64,000 nt of DNA, taken from NCBI RefSeq assembly GCF_000015565.1, contig NC_008786.1:3584501-3648500 (forward strand), given 5' to 3'. Shown piece by piece: positions 28,913 to 38,332 of this stretch; the stretch's first letter is position 1; each line of letters starts with the position of its first letter. The notes beneath the pieces were generated by a model that did no database searches, had not been told where the DNA came from, and worked only from the letters and a program-made list of their open reading frames with translations. The position numbers were made by a program, and so were the translations under genes. Source of the DNA: Verminephrobacter eiseniae EF01-2 (GTDB lineage: Bacteria; Pseudomonadota; Gammaproteobacteria; Burkholderiales; Burkholderiaceae_C).

Positions 28913-29935
28913 TCATTCGTAGCCGAACGAGCGCACGCGCGCTTGGTCGTCGGCCCAGCCGGAGCGCACCTTGACCCATAGTTCCAGGAAGACTTTGGCG
29001 TCGAGCTGTTTTTCCAGTTCCTGGCGCGCTTCGGTGCCGATGCGTTTGAGGCGCTCGCCCTTGTCGCCGATGACCATCATCTTGTGGCTGTCGCGCTCGA
29101 CCACGATGGTGGCGGCGATCTTCACCAGGCGCTTGTGCTGCCGGCTGAGCTCTTGCCCGAACCGGTCGATGAGCACCGTCGAGGTGTAGGGCAGTTCGTC
29201 GCCGGTGAAGCGAAATAGCTTCTCGCGCACGGTCTCGCTGGCCAGGAATTTTTCGCTGCGGTCGGTCAGTTCGTGCGGCGCGTACCACCAAGCCTGCTCG
29301 GGCAGGTAGCGGGCGCAGATGCCGAACAGGCGCTCGATGTCGCCCTGGTTCTTGGCCGACATGGGCACGAACTCGGCAAACGGGTGGCGCTCCTGCATGC
29401 TTTGGAGCCAGGGCGCGATGTCGGCGCGGCGCGGCACCAAGTCGAGCTTGTTGGCCAGCAGCAGCGTTGCGACGCCGGGCTTGAACAGCGACAGTACTTT
29501 GGCATCGGCCAGCGTGAAGTTGCCGGCCTCGACCACGAAGAGGATCAGGCTGACATCGCCGAGCGCGCCCACCACGGCCTTGTTCAGCGATTTGTTCAGC
29601 GCGTTCGCATGCCGGGTTTGAAAGCCCGGCGTGTCGACGAAAACGAATTGCGTTTGCGCGCGCGTGCAAATGCCCGTGATGCGGTGGCGCGTGGTCTGCG
29701 CCTTGCGCGAGGTGATGCTGATCTTCTGGCCCACCAGCGCGTTGAGCAAGGTCGACTTGCCCACATTCGGCTTGCCGACGATGGCTATTGCGCCGCAGCG
29801 TTGGCCGGGCGTGGCCGCTGCAACGCCTGCAACGTCTGTAACGCCTGCGGCGGTCAGCATCGCATCCAGATCATGGGGTGCCAAGGCGCTTGTTGCAGCT
29901 TCGCCATCGGCTACGTTTTTGGTAGCGCCGTTCAT
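28913..29935 (-). CDS. era: GTPase Era
   Basis: Essential GTPase that binds 16S rRNA and assists 30S assembly. 340 aa. G1 [10 protein letters not shown]3 DTPG ([12 protein letters not shown]), G4 NKLD, then the KH domain with [23 protein letters not shown]. About 45 residues precede the G domain, Ala-rich and partly made by a 9-bp repeated sequence (29817-29852). The start overlaps the rnc stop as ATGA, so translation is coupled. The usual downstream partner recO is missing. Confidence 0.96.
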   Translation of the reverse strand: MNGATKNVADGEAATSALAPHDLDAMLTAAGVTDVAGVAAATPGQRCGAIAIVGKPNVGKSTLLNALVGQKISITSRKAQTTRHRITGICTRAQTQFVFVDTPGFQTRHANALNKSLNKAVVGALGDVSLILFVVEAGNFTLADAKVLSLFKPGVATLLLANKLDLVPRRADIAPWLQSMQERHPFAEFVPMSAKNQGDIERLFGICARYLPEQAWWYAPHELTDRSEKFLASETVREKLFRFTGDELPYTSTVLIDRFGQELSRQHKRLVKIAATIVVERDSHKMMVIGDKGERLKRIGTEARQELEKQLDAKVFLELWVKVRSGWADDQARVRSFGYE

Positions 29936-30675
29936 AAATTTCTGGCTTTCAATGTGGCCAGCATGGCCGCCGCCGCCGCCTGCTCGCCGGCCTGGCGCGA
30001 GCCGGCGCTGCCGCGCTCGGTCAGGCCCAGAGCGGGAATACCGCACGCGACTTCGAAGGTCGGACAATGCGCCGCCCCGACCCTTGCCACCACCTGGTAC
30101 TGGGGCGGTTTCATTTTGCGGCTCGCGAGCCACTCCTGCAATGCGGTTTTGGCGTCCCTGGCCGCCGCCTGCATCCGGGGGCTGATCTCCACATCCTGGA
30201 ACAGGCGCTGCACCAGCGCTTGGGCGCTGGCGTAACCGGCATCCAGGTACACGGCGCCGATCAGCGCTTCCAGCGCATCGGCCAGGATCGATGGGTGTTG
30301 CAGGCCGCCGGATCCGGCCTCGTCCGGTTGCAGTTCATCAGCGCACCGGCGCCGTGAACGGCGTTGCCGGTTGCCCGAGAGGCTCTCGCCCAGACGCAGC
30401 GCCTGGGCCAGTGGCAAGCGCAAGGCCAACTGGTACAGGCTCTCCTGTCTGACGAGGTTGGCGCGGACACGCGAGAGTTCCCCTTCGGGCAGGGCCGACA
30501 AGCGCTGGTAGAGCAGGCTGGAGACGGCCAGATTCAGCACGGAGTCGCCCAAGAACTCCAGCCGCTCGTTGTGCTCGGCAGAAAAACTGCGGTGCGTAGT
30601 GGCGCGCTCGAGCAGACCGGGGTCGGAAAAAACATGCTGCAAGCGCTCTTGCAGCGCAATCAGGTCGGGCCGCAC
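29932..30675 (-). CDS. rnc: Ribonuclease III with an internal Arg-rich insertion
   Basis: Cuts double-stranded RNA in rRNA and mRNA processing. 247 aa starting with GTG directly after the previous stop codon. Catalytic acids E40, D44 ([12 protein letters not shown]), D133 and E136 ([11 protein letters not shown]) are intact, and the C-terminal dsRNA-binding domain is complete ([15 protein letters not shown]... [15 protein letters not shown]). Between LRLGE (97) and [12 protein letters not shown] (125) there are about 27 residues, including [13 protein letters not shown], where relatives usually have about 7. The insert sits just before the second catalytic motif and may affect RNA binding or folding. 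Confidence 0.95.
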   Translation of the reverse strand: MRPDLIALQERLQHVFSDPGLLERATTHRSFSAEHNERLEFLGDSVLNLAVSSLLYQRLSALPEGELSRVRANLVRQESLYQLALRLPLAQALRLGESLSGNRQRRSRRRCADELQPDEAGSGGLQHPSILADALEALIGAVYLDAGYASAQALVQRLFQDVEISPRMQAAARDAKTALQEWLASRKMKPPQYQVVARVGAAHCPTFEVACGIPALGLTERGSAGSRQAGEQAAAAAMLATLKARNL

Positions 30676-31032
30676 TTAGTGGGTCTGCGCGGCAAAGCGG
30701 TACACGAGGTAGGCCGGACCACCCAACGCAATGGCGCGCTCGTACTTGAACGACACCACCACCTGGCCGCCATGTTCGGTGATTTCCAGGTCCTCGCTCT
30801 TGATCGAGCGAATGTCATTGACCTGGGCAGTGCGGTCGAAGGCCGCACGCACTGCGTCGGCGGGACCGGCCAACTTGGCCTTTTCGATCGCCCTTTTCGC
30901 GGAGAGATACTCTATGAAAATCGGCACCGACTGGCCGCCGATGACCACGCCGGCCAGCAGCAGCACGAGAATGAAGACCAGCCCATAAAAAGACAGCCCG
31001 CGCTGGCGCGAGCGGCGACGATGCATGTTCAT
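30676..31032 (-). CDS. DUF4845 single-pass membrane protein
   Basis: 118 aa. One N-terminal transmembrane helix (LSFYGLVFILVLLLAGVVIGG, about 13-33) after a basic stretch MNMHRRRSRQRG, then a periplasmic domain. Function unknown; the family nearly always sits between lepB and rnc in betaproteobacteria. Start chosen at 31032 because a strong GAGGAGG lies 8 bp upstream; the frame is open to 31068. Its TAA stop is directly followed by the rnc GTG. Confidence 0.88.
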   Translation of the reverse strand: MNMHRRRSRQRGLSFYGLVFILVLLLAGVVIGGQSVPIFIEYLSAKRAIEKAKLAGPADAVRAAFDRTAQVNDIRSIKSEDLEITEHGGQVVVSFKYERAIALGGPAYLVYRFAAQTH

Positions 31033-31071
31033 ACAGCTTACCTCCTCGTGGTGTGATGCCATGGTCATGGC

Positions 31072-32100
31072 TCAGTGAAAGGGGCCTATGCGCCCGAGAT
31101 TACCGAAGTTCATCCAGACAAAAAAAGCCTTGCCGACGATGTTGCCCTCGGGTACGAAGCCCCAGTAGCGCGAGTCCAGTGAGTTGTCCCGATTGTCGCC
31201 CATCATGAAGTAGTGCCCCTGCGGCACTTTGCAGACCACGCCTTCGACGCTGTAGCGGCAGTTTTCGCGGTAGGCGAAATGGCTGGCTCCTTGCACGAAG
31301 GCGGGCGCATCCGGATTGTTCAGCAAGCGGTGCGACTCGGCGCCGAGCCGCTCCTCCCACTGCGGGAAGTAGCGCATTGCGTCTTCTTCGAGGAAGTCCG
31401 GCAACGCCTTGGTTTCGATGACCTGGCCATTGATGGTCAGACGCTTGTTGATGTAGGCGACCTCGTCTCCGGGCACACCGACCACGCGCTTGATGTAGTC
31501 CTGGCTCGGCTGCGGTGGATAGCGAAACACCATCACATCGCCGCGTGCGGGCGGGTTGCCTGCGGTGATCCTGGTGTTGATGACGGGCAGTCGGATGCCG
31601 TAAGTGAACTTGTTCACCAGGATCAGGTCGCCCACCAACAGGGTCGGGATCATCGAGCCTGACGGGATCTTGAAAGGCTCGACAAGAAACGAGCGCAGGA
31701 AGAACACGGCGGCAATGACCGGAAACAAACCCGCAGTCCAGTCCAGCCACCAGGGCTGCATCAGCAGCCGCTCCCGGGCCTTGCGGACAGCCTCGGTAGC
31801 GCCCGGCTCGCCAGCCATGCCTGCGCCGTGTTGCGCGCCTGGCAACGCCTGAGTTGAACCGGGCAGCGCCTGCGTCACACCTTGCAGCGCCTGCGTCACA
31901 TCAGGCAGCGCCTGCGCTGCGCGGCGGCGCCAGGGCAGGAAATAACACTGCTCGGCCAGCCAGAAAGCGCCGGTGATCGCGGTGGCCAGACTCAGCAGCA
32001 ACGCGAAATTGCTCTCGATCGAGCCGATGTACCAGGCGCCGGCATAGGCCGCGAACGCGGCCAGCACCAGGGCCGTGAAAACTTGCATGAATTGCGTCAT
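31072..32100 (-). CDS. lepB: Signal peptidase I
   Basis: Cleaves signal peptides at the outer face of the inner membrane. 342 aa. Two N-terminal hydrophobic segments and a further one ([19 protein letters not shown]), then catalytic Ser149 in [15 protein letters not shown] and Lys204 in [28 protein letters not shown] is the C-terminal signature. The cytoplasmic loop carries four heptads (residues 63-90: [28 protein letters not shown]) from a 21-bp tandem repeat. The start overlaps lepA as ATGA. Confidence 0.96.
   Translation of the reverse strand: MTQFMQVFTALVLAAFAAYAGAWYIGSIESNFALLLSLATAITGAFWLAEQCYFLPWRRRAAQALPDVTQALQGVTQALPGSTQALPGAQHGAGMAGEPGATEAVRKARERLLMQPWWLDWTAGLFPVIAAVFFLRSFLVEPFKIPSGSMIPTLLVGDLILVNKFTYGIRLPVINTRITAGNPPARGDVMVFRYPPQPSQDYIKRVVGVPGDEVAYINKRLTINGQVIETKALPDFLEEDAMRYFPQWEERLGAESHRLLNNPDAPAFVQGASHFAYRENCRYSVEGVVCKVPQGHYFMMGDNRDNSLDSRYWGFVPEGNIVGKAFFVWMNFGNLGRIGPFH
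31841..31924. repeat. 21-bp tandem repeat x4 inside lepB
   Basis: Four 21-bp units begin at 31841, 31862, 31883 and 31904, each with the core GCAGCGCCTGCG or a close variant (first unit GCAACGCCTGAG). They encode a run of QALxxxT heptads in the loop between the LepB membrane segments. The unit is a multiple of three, so copy-number change would keep the frame. Confidence 0.85.
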
Positions 32101-33905
32101 TCTTGCACCTGCAAAATGGCCAGGAACGCCTCTTGGGGCACCTCGACCGATCCGATTTGTTTCATCCGCTTCTTGCCGGCTTTCTGCTTTTCCAGCAACT
32201 TGCGCTTGCGCGTGATGTCGCCTCCATAGCATTTGGCCAGCACGTTCTTGCGCAAGGCTTTGATGGTTTCGCGTGCAATGATGTTGGCGCCTATGGCCGC
32301 CTGAATGGCCACGTCGTACATCTGGCGGCTGATGATTTCACGCATCTTGGCGACCACTGCGCGGCCACGGTGCTGCGACTGCGAGCGGTGCACGATGATC
32401 GACAGCGCATCGACCTTGTCTCCGTTGAGCAGGATATCGACCTTGACCACATCGGAAGCGCGGTACTCTTTGAACGTGTAGTCCATCGATGCATAGCCGC
32501 GCGAGACCGACTTGAGCTTGTCGAAGAAGTCGAGCACGATCTCGCCGAGCGGCATGTCATAGGTGAGCATCACCTGGCGACCGTGGTAGGCCATGTTCAT
32601 CTGCACGCCCCGCTTCTGGTTGGCCAAGGTCATCACCGGGCCGACATAGTCCTGCGGCATGTACAGATGCACTGTCACGATGGGCTCGCGGATTTCGCTG
32701 AGCCGCCCCTGGTCGGGCATCTTCGATGGATTCTCGACCATCAGCACCTGGCCATCGGCCTTGACCACTTGGTAGACCACGCTGGGCGCAGTGGTGATCA
32801 GGTCCTGGTCGAACTCGCGCTCCAGACGCTCCTGCACGATTTCCATATGCAGCAGGCCCAGGAAGCCGCAGCGAAAACCAAAGCCCAGCGCCTGGCTCAC
32901 TTCCGGCTCGTAGTGCAGCGAGGCGTCGTTGAGCTTGAGCTTTTCCAGCGCATCGCGCAGCGAGTCATAGGCGCTGGCCTCGGTGGGGTACAGCCCGGCG
33001 AACACCTGCGGCTGGATTTCCTTGAAACCGGGCAAAGCCTGCGCCGCCGGGCCTGCGTTGTTCGGCAGTTTCTTCTCCAGCGTGATGGTGTCGCCGACCT
33101 TGGCCGCCTGCAACTCCTTGATGCCGGCAATGACATAGCCCACCTGCCCGGCGGCCAGCGCATCACGCGGCTCGTTGGCCGGGGTGAACACGCCCAGGCC
33201 GTCGGCGTTGTAGACCGCGCCACTGGCCATCATCTTGATGCGCTCGCCCTTGAGCAAACGACCATCGACCACCCGCACCAGCATCACCACGCCGACGTAG
33301 CTGTCAAACCAACTGTCGATGATCATCGCGCGCAACGGGCCATCGGCCTGGCCGCGCGGTGCCGGCACCTTGGCCACGATGGCTTGCAAGATATCGTCTA
33401 TGCCCATGCCGGTCTTGGCCGAGCAAGGGATCGCGTCGGTCGCGTCGATGCCGATCACATCCTCGATCTCGGCTTTGGCATTGTCCGGGTCGGCATTGGG
33501 CAAATCCATCTTGTTCAGCACCGGCACCACTTCGACCCCCAGTTCCAGGGCCGTGTAGCAGTTGGCCACCGTCTGCGCCTCCACCCCCTGCGATGCATCG
33601 ACCACCAGCAACGCGCCCTCGCAGGCCGACAGCGAACGGCTGACCTCATACGAGAAGTCGACATGCCCCGGTGTGTCGATCAGATTGAGCTGGTAGACCT
33701 GCCCGTCCCGGGCCTGGTATTGCAGCGCGGCGGTCTGCGCCTTGATGGTTATCCCACGCTCTTTTTCGAGATCCATCGAGTCCAGAACCTGGGCCTGCAT
33801 CTGACGGTCCGCCAGCCCTCCGCAGCGCTCGATCAAGCGGTCGGCCAGCGTCGACTTGCCATGGTCGATATGCGCAATGATGGAAAAATTTCTGATGTGC
33901 TTCAT
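32097..33905 (-). CDS. lepA: Elongation factor 4
   Basis: Ribosome-associated translational GTPase thought to act in back-translocation or initiation. 602 aa. [26 protein letters not shown] (G1), RGITIKAQT (G2), DTPGHVDF (G3), NKMDLP (G4), then EF-G-like domains and the EF4-specific C-terminal domain with [24 protein letters not shown] codon precedes the ATG at 33905; the ATG is the family start. Followed by lepB with an ATGA overlap. Confidence 0.97.
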   Translation of the reverse strand: MKHIRNFSIIAHIDHGKSTLADRLIERCGGLADRQMQAQVLDSMDLEKERGITIKAQTAALQYQARDGQVYQLNLIDTPGHVDFSYEVSRSLSACEGALLVVDASQGVEAQTVANCYTALELGVEVVPVLNKMDLPNADPDNAKAEIEDVIGIDATDAIPCSAKTGMGIDDILQAIVAKVPAPRGQADGPLRAMIIDSWFDSYVGVVMLVRVVDGRLLKGERIKMMASGAVYNADGLGVFTPANEPRDALAAGQVGYVIAGIKELQAAKVGDTITLEKKLPNNAGPAAQALPGFKEIQPQVFAGLYPTEASAYDSLRDALEKLKLNDASLHYEPEVSQALGFGFRCGFLGLLHMEIVQERLEREFDQDLITTAPSVVYQVVKADGQVLMVENPSKMPDQGRLSEIREPIVTVHLYMPQDYVGPVMTLANQKRGVQMNMAYHGRQVMLTYDMPLGEIVLDFFDKLKSVSRGYASMDYTFKEYRASDVVKVDILLNGDKVDALSIIVHRSQSQHRGRAVVAKMREIISRQMYDVAIQAAIGANIIARETIKALRKNVLAKCYGGDITRKRKLLEKQKAGKKRMKQIGSVEVPQEAFLAILQVQE

Positions 33906-33948
33906 CAACGGAAAGCGTCAAGTAATTGAATGGAAACGGCGCACCCAG

Positions 33949-33979
33949 AAAAAAGGGCGCGTCAAGTGGCGACGCGCCC
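33949..33979 (-). terminator. Intrinsic terminator upstream of lepA
   Basis: On the minus strand GGGCGCGTC, a 7-nt loop, GACGCGCCC and then a run of six T. It lies 44 bp upstream of the lepA start and 380 bp beyond the mucD stop. It should separate the rpoE-mucD transcript from lepA, or act in a lepA leader. Confidence 0.85.
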
Positions 33980-34095
33980 TGAACCAACGATCATTGGCAA
34001 CTGCGATGGTTGGAACCCCATTGTAGGCAAAAAGACCGTCTGTCAAAGACCGGGTGAGCGCATCCAAGGGGAGTTGCCAGGGTGCAACAAGGATT

Positions 34096-34115
34096 TTATA
34101 CACAATTTATTCACA
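34096..34115 (+). other. Pair of DnaA-box-like 9-mers in the lepA-mucD gap
   Basis: TTATACACA (34096-34104) and TTATTCACA (34107-34115) each differ at one base from the DnaA consensus TTATCCACA and lie 11 bp apart in the same orientation within a locally AT-rich patch. The whole gap 33906-34361 (456 bp) otherwise contains only the terminator described at 33949. No tRNA or open frame of note is visible. Confidence 0.45.
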
Positions 34116-34361
34116 GACTGCGCAAGCACGGCGCTGGACAACCTGTGCATGGCACGAGAACATTCCGCATCGTGAACCCGACGGCACCCGATATGCAGAT
34201 CAGCGTTGAATGACGGCCTGCATTCTATCGAGTCCGGTTGATGAAATCCCGAAAACAGGTCGCCACCATCGACACGAAAAAACGACTTGGCCGCCAAAAA
34301 CCCTCTGCCAGCAGCGGGAAATGGGTCGCTGGCGCCCCATCCCCGCGCTGGCACAGCCCCT

Positions 34362-35828
34362 TCAGCGGGCCGGACGAATCAACGCGTATTGGGTCCATTC
34401 CCCGCGCCGATACAGCAAGTTGATGGCTTTGCTCTTGTCCGCCTTGGCCAGCACCGCATCGAAATCCTTGACCCCCGAGATTTCGGTGTTGGCGATCGAC
34501 AAGATGATGTCGTCTTCACGCAAACCGGCCCGGGCCGCAGCGTCGGTGGCCGCGAGCACCACCACCCCGCCTTTGAGCTTGAGTTCTTTCTTTTGTGCGT
34601 CCGACAGTTCCGTCACCGACAGCCCGATTTGCTGCGCCGCTGCCGATGCCTTGGGATTGTCCTCGCGTTCAGCCGCCTTGCCGGTCGCTTTGTCGGGTTC
34701 GATGGCCGCAATGGTGATGCCCAGGTCGCGCGTCACGCCGCGGCGAAATACCGTCACCACGCTCTTGCTGCCTGGCTTGGTGGCGCCCACCAGGCGTGGC
34801 AGGTCGGCCACCTTCTCGATGGCCTTGCCGTCGAAGCGCGTGATGATGTCGCCGGCCTCGACGCCGGCCTTGTCTGCCGGCGAGCCGGCCTCCACACCCG
34901 AAACCAAGGCGCCGATCGGCTTGCCCAGGCCGATAGACTCCGCGACATCTTTGCTGACGGGGCCGATCTGTACGCCGATACGGCCGCGCGTGACACGGCC
35001 CGTGGCGCGCAGTTGATCGCTGACACGGATCGCTTCGTCCATCGGAATCGCGAACGAAATGCCCATGAAGCCCCCCGAGCGGGAATAGATCTGGCTGTTG
35101 ATGCCCACCACCTCGCCGCGCATGTTGATCAGCGGCCCGCCGGAGTTGCCGGGGTTGATCGCGACATCGGTCTGTATGAATGGCAGGTAATCCCCGGTGT
35201 CGCGCTGCTTGGCGCTGACGATGCCGGCAGTGACGGTGCTTTCCAGACCGAACGGTGAACCAATCGCCATCACCCACTCGCCGACCCGCAGCCGGCCCAC
35301 ATCCCCGACCTTGACCGCCGGCAGGCCGGTGGCATTGATCTTGACCACGGCGACATCGGTGCGCTTGTCGGTGCCGATGATCTTGGCCTTGAATTCGCGC
35401 TTGTCGGTGAGTGTGACGATGACCTCATCGGCCCCGTCGACCACATGGGCGTTGGTCATCACGAAACCATCGGTCGTCAGGATGAAACCGGAGCCCACAC
35501 CGCGTGATTGCGGCTCCTCGTCCTGCCGGGGTCTTGGCTGGCGCGGCATGTTCGGCATGGGCAGGCCAAAGCGCCGGAAGAACTCCAGCATTTCTTCGTC
35601 CATCGGGCCGCTGTTGGAGCGGCTCGATACTTTTTCCGCCGTGCGGATGTTGACCACCGACGGACCGACCTGGTCCACCAGATCGGTAAAGTCCGGCAGA
35701 CCACGGGCCGCAACGGCGGGCTGGGTCAACGCGGCGTGGGGCAGCACCAGCAGGCTGGCCGCCCCGCAAAGCAGGCTGGCAAACACAACGGAGCGCGTTG
35801 CGCTCCGGGCGAACTTCGGCTTGAACAT
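34362..35828 (-). CDS. mucD: DegP/MucD-type periplasmic serine protease-chaperone
   Basis: Degrades misfolded envelope proteins as part of the sigma-E response. 488 aa. Signal peptide MFKPKFARSATRSVVFASLLCGAASLLVLPHAALT. Catalytic triad H128 (NAHVVDG), D158 (RTDVAVVKI), S229 (GNSGGP). Two PDZ domains follow (about 270-370 and 395-488). The Q-linker with PRQPRPRQDEEPQSRG is typical of MucD. Two ATG codons in tandem; 35828 has the better spacing from AAGG. Last gene of rpoE-rseA-rseB-mucD. Confidence 0.93.
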   Translation of the reverse strand: MFKPKFARSATRSVVFASLLCGAASLLVLPHAALTQPAVAARGLPDFTDLVDQVGPSVVNIRTAEKVSSRSNSGPMDEEMLEFFRRFGLPMPNMPRQPRPRQDEEPQSRGVGSGFILTTDGFVMTNAHVVDGADEVIVTLTDKREFKAKIIGTDKRTDVAVVKINATGLPAVKVGDVGRLRVGEWVMAIGSPFGLESTVTAGIVSAKQRDTGDYLPFIQTDVAINPGNSGGPLINMRGEVVGINSQIYSRSGGFMGISFAIPMDEAIRVSDQLRATGRVTRGRIGVQIGPVSKDVAESIGLGKPIGALVSGVEAGSPADKAGVEAGDIITRFDGKAIEKVADLPRLVGATKPGSKSVVTVFRRGVTRDLGITIAAIEPDKATGKAAEREDNPKASAAAQQIGLSVTELSDAQKKELKLKGGVVVLAATDAAARAGLREDDIILSIANTEISGVKDFDAVLAKADKSKAINLLYRRGEWTQYALIRPAR

Positions 35829-35978
35829 CATCGACCTTTCGTAATTGGTGGCAAATGCGGGCAATCGATGCGGGCAATCGATTGGGCTGTCACTGTGAAG
35901 GGCAGGGCCGCCAATTGGTTCCCGAACCGGGCAACTCTTTTCATGCCCGTCGGCGGGTGCCTGCGGCCTGCGGCAGGC

Positions 35979-37052
35979 TCAACGCAAACGCTCCAACTGC
36001 CCGGCAAAAAGGCGCAGCGTCGACAGCGGAACCTCGCCCACCGCAGTGACCCACATGTCAGGCGCGACACGCTGGGCCAAAAGCTGCGTCGCACCCATGC
36101 CGGATATCTGAGGCCGCGCCGGATGGTGCTGCGGGTCAAAGGGCTCCAGGAACAGCGAAACGGAAGCCAGCCCATCGGAATAAAGACACTGCAACACACT
36201 GGGCGCATCATCGGCCATGGAGACGGCGCGTCGGTGGCAACTGACTGGAACAAAGCCCGCGACCGGCTGGCGCAGCGTCCAGCCCTCCTCTTTGGCGGTG
36301 GTTTTGACCACGGGCGGAGCAATGAGCTTGTAGCCCGCCGTGGCGTCCATCAGGCGCGCGAGCTGATCGACCTGCACCGGCGCGTTCAAATCCAGCTCTG
36401 AAAACGCGGCCTGCTCCAGCACCCGTCCGTCCGGGGCCAGCGTTTGCAGCTTCACCGCCAGCCCGGTGTCGCGCTCGCTCCACAGCCGATAGCCAAAGCG
36501 CAGCGTATCGACGGGCTTGAACCACACCACATCGGCAACGAATCCGGCCACCCGCTCCTGTCCCATCAGACGGGAGACGTAGAACTGCCCGACCGAGGTG
36601 CCACTGACCGGCGGAACCGGCGGAAAAAGACCGACAGCGTCGCGCCGGTCGGCGCGCACGATGCGCTGCTGCGGCAAAAAGGTGCGCACCTCGTCATCGC
36701 GCCTGAAGACGGTGCGCGGCGTGCCGCTGAGCGATTCGACCCGCTCCATCTGCCGCTGCCCATCACAGGCATGCCAGATGCGCGCACTCGACATCGCGCC
36801 ATTGGCCGACAGCACGACGAAAGTGCCCGCATAGGAGCGGTGGCAGGGCGCACTGCGCATGCGTTCGAGCCATTGCGCCATATCGCGCTCGGCGGGCGCT
36901 GCCACAGGCTCAGCGGCGGCAACGCCTTGCGCTTGCGCGGCGCCGATGACACAAGGCAGCAGGCCCAGGCCGCAGCAAGCCGCCGCCAGCATCGACCCGA
37001 ACCATCGATGCCGCAGCCGTCCGGACAGCGCCGCCACGCCAAACAGATTCAT
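35979..37052 (-). CDS. rseB: Sigma-E regulatory protein RseB/MucB
   Basis: Periplasmic sensor that binds RseA and protects it from proteolysis until lipid or LPS signals release it. 357 aa. N-terminal signal (about residues 15-42, ending AAQAQG). MucB/RseB N-domain: AQWLERMRSAPCHRSYAGTFVVLSANGAMSSARIWHACDG; then RVAGFVADVVWFKPVDTLRFGYRLW. C-terminal domain with DGLASVSLFLEPF. A GTG codon precedes the ATG at 37052. It starts 9 bp after the rseA stop. Confidence 0.93.
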   Translation of the reverse strand: MNLFGVAALSGRLRHRWFGSMLAAACCGLGLLPCVIGAAQAQGVAAAEPVAAPAERDMAQWLERMRSAPCHRSYAGTFVVLSANGAMSSARIWHACDGQRQMERVESLSGTPRTVFRRDDEVRTFLPQQRIVRADRRDAVGLFPPVPPVSGTSVGQFYVSRLMGQERVAGFVADVVWFKPVDTLRFGYRLWSERDTGLAVKLQTLAPDGRVLEQAAFSELDLNAPVQVDQLARLMDATAGYKLIAPPVVKTTAKEEGWTLRQPVAGFVPVSCHRRAVSMADDAPSVLQCLYSDGLASVSLFLEPFDPQHHPARPQISGMGATQLLAQRVAPDMWVTAVGEVPLSTLRLFAGQLERLR

Positions 37053-37061
37053 CACAGCATC

Positions 37062-37670
37062 TCAGCGGCCGGGGTTTTCAAACGTCGCATTGCGCAAGAA
37101 GCCCGTTGGCATCTGCACTGCCGACATGCTGCCAAACTGCTTGTGGGCAGCCAGCAACTCATCCAGACGAGGGTCACGAATCATCAGCTGCTGCCCGTCG
37201 GTATCGGCCACCGCGACCAGCGGTTCCGCCGACGCAGCCGCCTGTGACTGGGCTGGCACCCCCGCAAAGCCGCCGCCCTGCAGCGGGGCCAGCGCGCTCC
37301 AGCCGATGACCCCGAGCGCCGCCAGCGAGGCCAGGCCGGCAAGCATCTTCCAGCGGAAAACCGAGGCATTGGCGGCGGATGTCGCAGCGCTGCGTGCCGG
37401 GGCCATCAGCGGCGCCTGAACCAGCGTCCGGGGCTGCGCAGCAAGCGCCTCTTTGGCCAACTGCGCGCGCAAACGCGGCATGAATGCAGGATCGGCCGGG
37501 CGCGCCAAATCCGGGGAGCGCAGCGCATCGCCCACTAGGTGATAGAGCTGCCATGTCGCACGCCCGTTTTCATCGTCAACCGCAAATGCCAGCGCCGCTG
37601 CCAATTCCTCGGCATCGAGTTGGCCATCGGCCAGCGCAGACAAGCGCTCGTTCATCTCATCGTTGTTCAT
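37062..37670 (-). CDS. rseA: Anti-sigma-E factor RseA/MucA
   Basis: Single-pass inner-membrane anti-sigma factor. 202 aa. N-terminal cytoplasmic domain MNNDEMNERLSALADGQLDAEELA...WQLYHLVGDALRS matches RseA_N. A transmembrane helix follows (MLAGLASLAALGVIGWSALAP, about 108-128), then a periplasmic tail ending MPTGFLRNATFENPGR. Nine base pairs after rpoE; co-transcribed. Confidence 0.93.
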   Translation of the reverse strand: MNNDEMNERLSALADGQLDAEELAAALAFAVDDENGRATWQLYHLVGDALRSPDLARPADPAFMPRLRAQLAKEALAAQPRTLVQAPLMAPARSAATSAANASVFRWKMLAGLASLAALGVIGWSALAPLQGGGFAGVPAQSQAAASAEPLVAVADTDGQQLMIRDPRLDELLAAHKQFGSMSAVQMPTGFLRNATFENPGR

Positions 37671-37679
37671 GCCATCACC

Positions 37680-38306
37680 TCACCACCGTTTGCCTGACTG
37701 GTTCTCAAGCAACGGACGCACTTTGGCCGAAATGGCCTCGCGCGCCCGGAATATCCGGGACCGGACCGTGCCGATAGGGCAGCCCATGGCCGCAGCAATC
37801 TCCTCGTAGCTGAGCCCCTCGATCTCGCGCAGCACCACGGCCTGGCGCAGATCCTCGGGCAAGTCCTGCACGGCCGCGTTCACGGCCTGCGCGACCTCTT
37901 GGGCGGCCAGCACGGTCTCAGGGGTTTCGTCGCTGGTTAGTTCATGCCCGGGATAGGAAGTTTCGTCCTCTTGCTCATTGCCACGCAAGGCATTTTCGGA
38001 AATGACCGGATTGCGCTTCATCTCCATCAACGCCTTCTTCGCGCTATTGACGGCAATGCGGTACAGCCAAGTGTAGAACTGCGCGTCGCCCCGGAATTGA
38101 TGCAGGGCGCGGTAAGCCCGGATGAACGTCTCCTGGGCAATGTCCTGGACCAGATCCGTGTCGCGCACCATGCGCCCGATCAAGCGCTCGATGCGGCGCT
38201 GGTATTTGATGACCAGCAACTCATAGGCTCGCTGATCGCCCGCGACCGTGCGTTCCACCAGTTGGAGATCGCTGTTCTCGGCGGGGGAGGGCTCAGGGAC
38301 GGTCAT
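37680..38306 (-). CDS. rpoE: RNA polymerase sigma factor RpoE
   Basis: ECF sigma factor for envelope stress. 208 aa from the ATG at 38306. Region 2: DIAQETFIRAYRALHQFRGDAQFYTWLYRIAVN; region 4: EDLRQAVVLREIEGLSYEEIAAAMGCPIGTVRSRIFRAREAI. These are the typical RpoE/AlgU sequences. First gene of rpoE-rseA-rseB-mucD. The frame is open 8 codons further upstream without family similarity. Confidence 0.97.
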   Translation of the reverse strand: MTVPEPSPAENSDLQLVERTVAGDQRAYELLVIKYQRRIERLIGRMVRDTDLVQDIAQETFIRAYRALHQFRGDAQFYTWLYRIAVNSAKKALMEMKRNPVISENALRGNEQEDETSYPGHELTSDETPETVLAAQEVAQAVNAAVQDLPEDLRQAVVLREIEGLSYEEIAAAMGCPIGTVRSRIFRAREAISAKVRPLLENQSGKRW

Positions 38307-38332
38307 GGATACTCGGGATGGACGCCCCACGG

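Noticed and set aside
31841..31924. Tandem repeat as a CRISPR array
   Set aside because: Units are contiguous 21-mers inside a coding frame with no spacers; no cas genes in the window.
32103..33929. 608-codon plus-strand frame
   Set aside because: Shadow of lepA.
34096..34115. DnaA-like boxes as a replication origin
   Set aside because: Only two imperfect boxes, no dnaA/dnaN genes nearby; kept as a minor observation only.
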